From assembly GCA_945871545.1 (NCBI GenBank), contig CAMBWJ010000026.1, positions 1-11,805 of the forward strand: a DNA stretch of 11,805 bases. The letters are read 5' to 3'. The notes under the pieces are model-generated. The model ran no database searches. It was given only the letters and a program-made list of their open reading frames with translations, and was not told the origin of the DNA. The stretch comes from an uncultured Clostridia bacterium. Lineage in GTDB: Bacteria > Bacillota_A > Clostridia > Christensenellales > Aristaeellaceae. The position numbers and the translations under genes were made by a program. This document shows, in pieces, positions 7,905-11,805 of this stretch. Position 1 is the stretch's first letter, and every line of letters starts with the position of its first letter.

Positions 7905-8005
7905 GGTGTTTTCTCCCCTTTTCTTTACTTGGTTCTTTATCGGCGAACCTGCCATTGTTGGAAGGTCAGAGCCTTCCTGGGGTGGGCCCTATATTATAGA
8001 AGAAA
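7905..8005 (-). promoter_or_regulatory. Long rplW-rplB intergenic leader with two small hairpins
   Basis: Most gaps in this gene block are under 30 bases, but this one is 101. Two inverted repeats are visible on the transcript strand. One straddles the rplW stop codon: GAAGAA, 7-base loop, TTCTTC (7999-8017). The other is GGAAGG, 6-base loop CTCTGA, CCTTCC (7960-7977). Neither is followed by a run of T, so they are not obvious terminators. A TATAAT hexamer (7993-7998) lies between them, but no TTGACA-like hexamer is found 16-18 bases upstream, so a promoter is doubtful. Possible roles are RNA processing or translational control of rplB; this is inference. Confidence 0.4.
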
Positions 8006-8314
8006 TTATGCTTCTTCCTCGGCCATGCCCTCGAAGAACGGGATGCCCTTGGAATCCTTCTTCAGGGTAACGATGGCCTTCTTGACCTCAGGGGTGCGGC
8101 CCTGGGTGCGGCCCTGGCGCTTCACCTTGCCGATGGTGCGCATGGTGTTGACGCTCTCAACCTTGACGCCCTCGAAGATCTCTTCGATAGCGGCCTTGAT
8201 CTCGGTCTTGTTCGCGCCGATGGCGACCTCGAAGGTGTACTTCTTGTCGGCCATCGCGTCGTAGGATTTCTCCGTCAGGACCGGCTTCTTGATGATGTCA
8301 TATGCCTTGCTCAT
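8006..8314 (-). CDS. rplW: 50S ribosomal protein L23
   Basis: L23 sits at the tunnel exit and is the docking site for trigger factor and the signal recognition particle. The 102-residue product starts [20 protein letters not shown], the usual L23 opening (P-V-x-TEKS), continues with [20 protein letters not shown] (25-44) and [20 protein letters not shown] (52-71), where a basic loop reaches into rRNA, and ends with a short acidic tail GMAEEEA. ATG at 8312-8314 overlaps the rplD stop by four bases (ATGA), and an AGGAGG site inside rplD (8325-8330) is 10 bases upstream. Translational coupling with rplD is likely. Confidence 0.98.
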   Translation of the reverse strand: MSKAYDIIKKPVLTEKSYDAMADKKYTFEVAIGANKTEIKAAIEEIFEGVKVESVNTMRTIGKVKRQGRTQGRTPEVKKAIVTLKKDSKGIPFFEGMAEEEA

Positions 8315-8937
8315 TCTGCATAAACCTCCTCAACCAGCTTGACAGCTTCCTGGGAGATGATGAACTTGTCACAATCCAGGATGTCATGGACGTTCAGGCT
8401 GCCCACGAAGGTGGTCTTCACGCCCGGGATGTTGTTGCTGGCGCGCACGATCATGGGATCGGCGTCCTTGGTCACGATCAGAGCCTTCTTGTCCGCGCCC
8501 AGGGCCTTGAGCATCGCGGCGATGTTCTTGGTCTTGGCTTCGGCAACGGCCAGCTGATCGATCACGATCATCTCAGCGTCGTTGACCTTGCAGGTCAGAG
8601 CGGAGCGCATCGCCAGGCGGCGAACCTTGCGCGGGACGCTGATGCGATAGTCGCGCGGCTTGGGAGCGAACACGACGCCGCCGTGGGTGAACTGCGGAGC
8701 TCTGCGGCCATGGTGACGCGCATTACCGGTGCCCTTCTGGCGGTAGATCTTGCGGCCGCCGCCACGGACTTCCGTGCGGGTCTTGGCCGACTGGGTGCCC
8801 TGACGCTGTGCGTTCAGATAGGCGCGAACGACGGCGTGCATTGCGCTGGTGTGTACCTCAACGCCGAAAACTTCATCCGCGAGAGAGATCTCGCCGACTG
8901 CGGCGCCCTGCATGTTGTAAACTTTCACGTTTGCCAT
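8311..8937 (-). CDS. rplD: 50S ribosomal protein L4
   Basis: L4 has a globular surface domain and an extended loop that, with L22, narrows the peptide tunnel. In E. coli it also represses the S10 operon by binding the mRNA leader. The 208-residue product shows the loop region [20 protein letters not shown] (47-66), [20 protein letters not shown] (67-86) and [20 protein letters not shown] (87-106), then [12 protein letters not shown] and the globular domain ending [11 protein letters not shown]. Length is normal. The stretch [12 protein letters not shown] replaces the more common R-x-G-S-x-R-S-P-x-W type sequence. ATG at 8935-8937, with AGGAGG (8946-8951) 8 bases upstream in a 15-base gap after rplC. 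Confidence 0.98.
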   Translation of the reverse strand: MANVKVYNMQGAAVGEISLADEVFGVEVHTSAMHAVVRAYLNAQRQGTQSAKTRTEVRGGGRKIYRQKGTGNARHHGRRAPQFTHGGVVFAPKPRDYRISVPRKVRRLAMRSALTCKVNDAEMIVIDQLAVAEAKTKNIAAMLKALGADKKALIVTKDADPMIVRASNNIPGVKTTFVGSLNVHDILDCDKFIISQEAVKLVEEVYAE

Positions 8938-8952
8938 GATTGCGTCCTCCTA

Positions 8953-9594
8953 TCAACCCTTGATTGCGTCGCGTACCATGACAAGGCTGCCGTTCGCACC
9001 GGGAATGGCGCCCTTGATCATGAGCAGGTTGCGCTCTGCGTCAACCTTGACGACTTCAAGGTTCTGGACGGTGACGCGCTCGCCGCCGTACTGACCGGCC
9101 ATCTTCTTGTTCTTGAATACGCGGGACGGGTCAGAGTTTGCACTCAGAGAGCCGACGCCACGGTGATACTTGGAGCCGTGCGCCATGGGGCCGGTGTGCT
9201 GGTTCCATCTCTGGATGACGCCGGTGTAGCCGTGGCCCTTGCTGGTGCCGATCACGTCGATCTTATCGCCTTCGGCGAACACATCGCACTTGATGGCGTC
9301 GCCGACCGAGTAGCCCGAGATGTCCTCGAAGCGGAACTCGCGCAGGTGGCGTGCGGGAGCGACGCCAGCCTTGGCAAAATGACCTTGCTCGGGCTTGTTG
9401 AGGAGTTTCTTTGCGCGCTGCTCAGACAGCTCGCCGAAACCAACCTGAACTGCTTCGTAACCATCGGTTGCAACGGTCTTCACCTGAGTGACGGTGCAGG
9501 GGCCCGCTTCAACGACGGTGACCGGTACGAGACGTCCGTCATCGACGAAAATCTGGGTCATACCGATCTTCTTGCCGAGAATTGCCTTTTTCAT
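8953..9594 (-). CDS. rplC: 50S ribosomal protein L3
   Basis: L3 starts large-subunit assembly and sends a long loop to the peptidyl-transferase centre. The 213-residue product has [20 protein letters not shown] at the start, [20 protein letters not shown] (114-133), [20 protein letters not shown] (134-153) and [20 protein letters not shown] (154-173) forming the loop, then [20 protein letters not shown] and [18 protein letters not shown]. Length is typical. In many homologues the loop reads HR-x-PGS-(M/I)-G; here it is [13 protein letters not shown] at 9592-9594 with GAGGTG (9600-9605) 5 bases upstream. The 108-base gap to rpsJ is longer than most in this cluster. Confidence 0.98.
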   Translation of the reverse strand: MKKAILGKKIGMTQIFVDDGRLVPVTVVEAGPCTVTQVKTVATDGYEAVQVGFGELSEQRAKKLLNKPEQGHFAKAGVAPARHLREFRFEDISGYSVGDAIKCDVFAEGDKIDVIGTSKGHGYTGVIQRWNQHTGPMAHGSKYHRGVGSLSANSDPSRVFKNKKMAGQYGGERVTVQNLEVVKVDAERNLLMIKGAIPGANGSLVMVRDAIKG

Positions 9595-9702
9595 TGTTAC
9601 ACCTCTTTTTGGTATGTTCGGGTAACCGCTTGGCAGTTACCGGTTGATAAAACTGTCGGATCAGCCCCGTGAGATGAAGGCCGTTCCTTTCGGGCGTTGC
9701 CC
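9595..9702 (-). promoter_or_regulatory. rpsJ-rplC intergenic region with hairpins
   Basis: This 108-base gap is much longer than its neighbours. On the transcript strand, a small hairpin GGGC-AAC-GCCC (9692-9702) directly follows the rpsJ stop codon, and a second, GGTAAC with a 9-base loop and GTTACC (9621-9641), lies about 15 bases upstream of the rplC ribosome binding site. The second can re-pair as AACCG/CGGTT (9624-9628 with 9641-9645), so two alternative conformations exist. No U-run follows either hairpin and no promoter hexamers stand out. A function in processing or translation control is possible but not shown. Confidence 0.35.
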
Positions 9703-10011
9703 TTACAGCTTGATCTCGATTTCAACGCCTGCCGGCAGATCGAGCTTGGTCAGCGCGTCAACCGTGCGGGGGGTGGGCTGAAGGATGTCGATGAGGCGCT
9801 TGTGGGTGCGCATTTCGAACTGCTCGCGGGAATCCTTGTGCTTGTGGGGGGAGCGCAGGATCGTCACGATCTCCTTCTCGGTCGGGAGCGGGATCGGGCC
9901 GGACACGCGGGAACCGGTGCGCTTTGCAGTCTCGACGATGCGTGCGGCGCTCTGATCGATGATCGAGGACTCGTACGCCTTCAGCTTGATGCGGATCTTC
10001 TGGTTGGCCAT
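9703..10011 (-). CDS. rpsJ: 30S ribosomal protein S10 (NusE)
   Basis: S10 is a head protein of the small subunit and, as NusE with NusB, joins the antitermination complex on rRNA operons; it also links NusG to the leading ribosome. The 102-residue product has [20 protein letters not shown] at the start, [20 protein letters not shown] (31-50), then [20 protein letters not shown] (51-70), [20 protein letters not shown] and [12 protein letters not shown]. Length is exactly normal. I chose the ATG at 10009-10011: AGGAGG (10019-10024) is 7 bases upstream. The frame stays open for 44 codons further upstream, but those residues are unlike S10 and lie in the structured leader. It is the first gene of the ribosomal block. 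Confidence 0.98.
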   Translation of the reverse strand: MANQKIRIKLKAYESSIIDQSAARIVETAKRTGSRVSGPIPLPTEKEIVTILRSPHKHKDSREQFEMRTHKRLIDILQPTPRTVDALTKLDLPAGVEIEIKL

Positions 10012-10229
10012 TGTCTTTCCTCCTGATTTTGAACTCATGCACACGCTGCCGGGCGTGCTGTTATGCTTTTCTTTCGACGGGCATGAGCTCCGTCGTCCGA
10101 TTGATGCGGACTGGTCCCCGGAAATTCCCGGCGCTTGCCGCAACCTTCCGGTTCATCCCTGTCGCCGCGTGCGCCTCATCTTTCTGCTGAAAAACCGGCA
10201 TTTTTGCGCAGAAATCCCCGCACACGACC
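10012..10229 (-). promoter_or_regulatory. Structured 5' leader of the S10 operon transcript
   Basis: From the likely transcription start near 10229 the untranslated leader is about 218 nt. Visible on the transcript strand, 5' to 3': a long hairpin (10181-10214) with TTTCTGC/GCAGAAA, a 2x2 internal loop and AAAAA/TTTTT closed by TGCCGG; AACC-GGAA-GGTT (10142-10153), a GNRA tetraloop, enclosed by GGCGC/GCGCC (10171-10175 with 10130-10134); GTCCG/CGGAC (10095-10111); CGACGG/CCGTCG with a 9-base loop (10075-10095); CACGC/GCGTG (10042-10057); and a 10-base pairing GAGCTCATGC with GCATGAGTTC (10081-10090 with 10031-10040, one G-U) ending 6 bases before AGGAGG. S10 operon leaders are known to carry L4-dependent autoregulation in E. 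coli; whether this one does is inference. Confidence 0.55.
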
Positions 10230-10234
10230 TTCTA

Positions 10235-10263
10235 ATTATACCGCAAAACCCCGTTTTTTTCAA
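10235..10263 (-). promoter_or_regulatory. Sigma-A-type promoter of the S10-spc cluster
   Basis: On the minus strand TTGAAA (10258-10263) is separated by exactly 17 bases from TATAAT (10235-10240). That is 5 of 6 matches in the -35 box, a perfect -10 box and the ideal spacer. The sequence around it is AT-rich, with A runs just downstream of the -35. Transcription would start around 10228-10230, giving a leader of about 218 nt before rpsJ. It is the best promoter I can see in the window and the obvious candidate for driving the whole ribosomal gene block. Confidence 0.85.
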
Positions 10264-10363
10264 ATCTGCCGTCCCCGATTTTCGTAAAAACTGCGCAAAT
10301 ACAGGCGGTTTTCTCAAACAATTAACGGAAAAACGGCGTCAGATCGACCAATTTTTGCCGGAT
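10264..10363. other. Non-coding spacer between the repeats and the S10 promoter
   Basis: AT-rich non-coding DNA upstream of the -35 box. The transcript strand has a short T run (GCCGTTTTTCC near 10329-10337) preceded by a weak CGGC/GCCG pairing (10357-10360 with 10334-10337) over a 19-base loop, a poor second terminator candidate. The A/T-rich tracts just upstream of the promoter could act as an UP-type element. I see no gene here. Confidence 0.4.
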
Positions 10364-10398
10364 AAAACGCCCGGGTGCGTGTACATCGTCCCCGAGCG
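10364..10398 (-). terminator. Probable intrinsic terminator downstream of dnaE
   Basis: On the minus strand CGCTCGGG (10391-10398) can pair with CCCGGGCG (10368-10375) over 8 base pairs, including one U-G, with a 15-base loop. TTTT (10364-10367) follows directly, then ATCC. A GC-rich stem followed by a U run fits an intrinsic terminator, although the loop is large and the U run short. It lies about 140 bases after the dnaE stop and about 100 bases before the S10 promoter, so it could separate the two transcripts. It coincides with copy 1 of the repeats described below. Confidence 0.5.
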
Positions 10399-10453
10399 TC
10401 CAAATTCAGAAAACGCCCGGGGCCGTGTATACCTCTCCAGGCCGCCAGAATCA

Positions 10454-10500
10454 GGAAACGCCCGGCAGCGTGGAATCCGCTTCCACCGCCGAACGTTTCC
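10454..10500. other. Imperfect 47-base inverted repeat behind dnaE
   Basis: Outer arms GGAAACG (10454-10460) and CGTTTCC (10494-10500) pair over 7 bases, followed by CGGC/GCCG (10463-10466 with 10488-10491) and GTGGAA/TTCCAC (10470-10475 with 10481-10486) closing a 5-base loop. On the plus strand it is followed by CTTTTTT, as in an intrinsic terminator pointing rightward; on the minus strand, the dnaE direction, no clear U run follows. It could act in either direction or protect the dnaE 3' end. Confidence 0.5.
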
Positions 10501-10537
10501 CTTTTTTGATCGCAAAAGTATTCGGATTTTCACCGTT

Positions 10538-11805
10538 TCACTTCAGCACAATGCTGTCCGCGCCGATGAGGTTTGCCAGCGCGCCGAAGTCGTAGCCCTC
10601 GTCCACCCAGTACGCATTGGGGGCCTGCACAGCCTTCTTCTTGCCCTCCCCATCGACCTCCACCAGCACCACCGGGATCCTGCCCGGGGTCTCGGCGAGG
10701 ATGCGCAGCACCTCGCTTCGCTGGTCGGGGCTGAGCTTCAGGTACAGCTTGCGCTGTCCGCCGTAGGATTGCCGCCGGGGCGCATAGGCCGGTTCCGGTC
10801 GCGCAGCGTCCGCGCCACGCAGCGGGGCAACGCGCTCCAGCAGCAGCTTTGCGTCCTCGTCCTCGCGCACGGAGAGCTTGCCGGTCATCACCACCGCCTC
10901 ATCGGTCAGAAGCTGGGCGGACACGCGCTCGTACACCTTCGGGAACACCAGCACCTCGGTCACGCCGTAGAGATCCTCCAGCTGCACGAAGGCCATCATG
11001 TTGCCCGACTTGACCGCCTTCATCTTCTTCTCGGCGATCAGTCCGCCCATGCGCACCACGCGCTGATCGTACTCCATGCCGTGATCCGGATGCTCGGCAA
11101 GCTCCGCAAGGAAGCGGGAATTGATCTCCAGCGACGCAAGCTCCTTCGCGTACTCGTCCAGCGGATGGCCGGAGATGTACACGCCGGTGGTCTCGCGCTC
11201 CATCTGGAGCATGGTTCTCTTGTCGAACTCGGGCAGATCGGGCATCGGCGGCGGCGGGGCCTTGACCTCGGAGCCGCCCATGTCAAACAGGGAGATCTGG
11301 CCCGCGATCACGCTCTTGAGCTGGCGGGACGCGCCGTCCATGGCTCGCTCGAACACGTGCAGCTTCTGGCTGCGCCGCCCGGGCAGGCGATCGAAGGCCC
11401 CCGCGCGGATCAGGCTCTCCACGCCCTTCTTGTTGATGGCCCGCGCGGCGTTGCGGTCGATGAAGTCATAGAGGTCGAGGTAGTCGCCGCCGCACTCGCG
11501 CTCCTCCACCAGCTCGGCGATGGCGTTGTGGCCCAGGTTCTTGACTCCCGCCAGACCGAAGCGCACGCCCTTCTTGCCGTCAAAGTAGTCCACGGAGAAC
11601 TTCTCCTGGGAGTGGTTGATGTCCGGCGGCAGCACCGGGATGCCCCGCTTGCGCAGGGCCTGAATGTAATAGGCGATCTTGGTGGTGTTGCCGGGCATGG
11701 AGTTCATCAGCGCCGCCATGAACTCCACCGGATAGTGCAGCTTCAGCCAGGCGGTCTGCACGGCGACCACGGCGTAGGCCGCGGCGTGGGACTTGTTGAA
11801 GGCGT
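10538..11805 (-). CDS. dnaE: DNA polymerase III subunit alpha, C-terminal part (runs off the right edge)
   Basis: DnaE is a replicative DNA polymerase of family C. The window holds its last 421 codons, open to the right edge. In order: FNKSHAAAYAVVAVQTAWLK (2-21), the conserved end of the polymerase core; LPPDINHSQEKFSV; helix-hairpin-helix segments FGLAGVKNLGHNAIAELVEE (82-101) and INKKGVESLIRAGAFDRLPG (123-142); the family motif GQISLFD (168-174); ERETTGVYISGHPLDEYAKE (202-221); an OB-fold segment RMGGLIAEKKMKAVKSGNMM with FVQLEDLYGVTEVLVFPKVY (about 251-291); and a C-terminal domain ending IGADSIVLK. The motif order is that of DnaE rather than PolC. The catalytic aspartates lie outside the window. 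It is followed by about 530 non-coding bases before rpsJ. Confidence 0.96.
   Translation of the reverse strand, partial: AFNKSHAAAYAVVAVQTAWLKLHYPVEFMAALMNSMPGNTTKIAYYIQALRKRGIPVLPPDINHSQEKFSVDYFDGKKGVRFGLAGVKNLGHNAIAELVEERECGGDYLDLYDFIDRNAARAINKKGVESLIRAGAFDRLPGRRSQKLHVFERAMDGASRQLKSVIAGQISLFDMGGSEVKAPPPPMPDLPEFDKRTMLQMERETTGVYISGHPLDEYAKELASLEINSRFLAELAEHPDHGMEYDQRVVRMGGLIAEKKMKAVKSGNMMAFVQLEDLYGVTEVLVFPKVYERVSAQLLTDEAVVMTGKLSVREDEDAKLLLERVAPLRGADAARPEPAYAPRRQSYGGQRKLYLKLSPDQRSEVLRILAETPGRIPVVLVEVDGEGKKKAVQAPNAYWVDEGYDFGALANLIGADSIVLK

Larger units (their letters stand above)
10364..10500. repeat. Three degenerate 45-46 base direct repeats
   Basis: Three head-to-tail copies start at 10364, 10410 and about 10455. 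Each carries, on the plus strand, the core ACGCCCGG followed by two variable bases and GCGTG or CCGTG: 10367-10381, 10413-10427 and 10458-10472. Copies 1 and 2 also share the outer bases, such as GTGTA and a TCAG end. On the transcript strand each unit ends CCGGGCGTTT or CCGGGCGTTTT, so the repeats look like duplicated terminator-type ends. Within copies 1 and 3 the core can itself fold (ACGC, 6 bases, GCGT). A related core occurs inverted in the rpsJ leader. Confidence 0.7.

Noticed and set aside
7905..7955. In-frame N-terminal extension of rplB by 17 codons
   Set aside because: Homologues begin at the MAIRVYKP start; the upstream ATG lacks a Shine-Dalgarno sequence.
7993..8021. TATAAT hexamer in the rplW-rplB gap as an internal promoter
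   Set aside because: No -35-like hexamer 16-18 bases upstream and no extended -10 TG, so the evidence is too weak for a promoter call.
7014..8264. Plus-strand open frame of 416 codons opposite rplB and rplW
   Set aside because: Antisense to confidently identified L2 and L23 genes, with no family resemblance.
8302..9672. Plus-strand open frame of 456 codons opposite rplC and rplD
   Set aside because: Antisense to L3 and L4 genes; no recognisable domain or binding site.
10012..10143. In-frame N-terminal extension of rpsJ by 44 codons
   Set aside because: The added residues do not resemble S10, the region is a structured leader, and AGGAGG is ideally placed for the ATG at 10011.
10339..10533. 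Minus-strand 64-codon frame just after dnaE, beginning at GTG
   Set aside because: No ribosome binding site, no recognisable similarity; its internally repetitive translation simply reflects the 45-46 base DNA repeats and probable terminator hairpins.
1..11805. CRISPR array, tRNA or rRNA genes, insertion sequences, phage genes or a defence system
   Set aside because: I looked for regular repeat-spacer units, cloverleaf-like sequence, transposase motifs and non-housekeeping proteins and found none; nearly all of the window is core ribosomal protein genes plus secY and dnaE.

Overview
The window is a stretch of a bacterial chromosome carrying the S10 and spc ribosomal-protein gene clusters, all on the minus strand. 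It reads from right to left: a partial dnaE, a gene-free spacer of about 530 bases, then 21 ribosomal protein genes in the order rpsJ-rplC-rplD-rplW-rplB-rpsS-rplV-rpsC-rplP-rpmC-rpsQ-rplN-rplX-rplE-rpsZ-rpsH-rplF-rplR-rpsE-rpmD-rplO, then the start of secY, which leaves the window at its left edge. The gene order, the strong AGGAGG ribosome binding sites, the short zinc-binding S14 (type Z, 61 residues), an L16 beginning MLMPKRV and the zinc-ribbon form of L24 all point to a Firmicutes organism, most likely a GC-rich member of the Clostridia. I cannot name genus or species.

Region by region (plus coordinates, transcription leftward): 10538-11805 is the C-terminal third of DNA polymerase III alpha (DnaE). 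10012-10537 is non-coding. It holds three degenerate 45-46 base direct repeats and a likely dnaE terminator (10364-10500), a strong sigma-A-type promoter (TTGAAA, 17 bases, TATAAT; 10235-10263), and a structured leader of about 220 nt before rpsJ. 4901-10011 is the S10 cluster through rpmC and 562-4886 is the spc cluster through rplO; they are contiguous. Most genes are separated by 1-30 bases or overlap by 4 (rplD/rplW, rplP/rpmC), each with its own Shine-Dalgarno sequence. Only two gaps are larger: rpsJ-rplC (108 nt) and rplW-rplB (101 nt), and both contain small hairpins. No good promoter is visible inside the gene block, so one long polycistronic transcript from the promoter at about 10250 is the simplest reading.

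The genes work together as core 30S and 50S assembly factors, with S10 doubling as the antitermination protein NusE. L23, L29, L22 and L4 form the tunnel and its exit, where nascent chains reach SecY, which is encoded in the same transcript.

I do not see a novel protein system here: every protein is a recognised housekeeping family. The observations worth a second look are in RNA and DNA structure: the repeat cluster behind dnaE, a perfect 15-base inverted repeat linking that cluster to the rpsJ leader, alternative pairings in the leader close to the rpsJ ribosome binding site, and the unusual dnaE-rpsJ adjacency.
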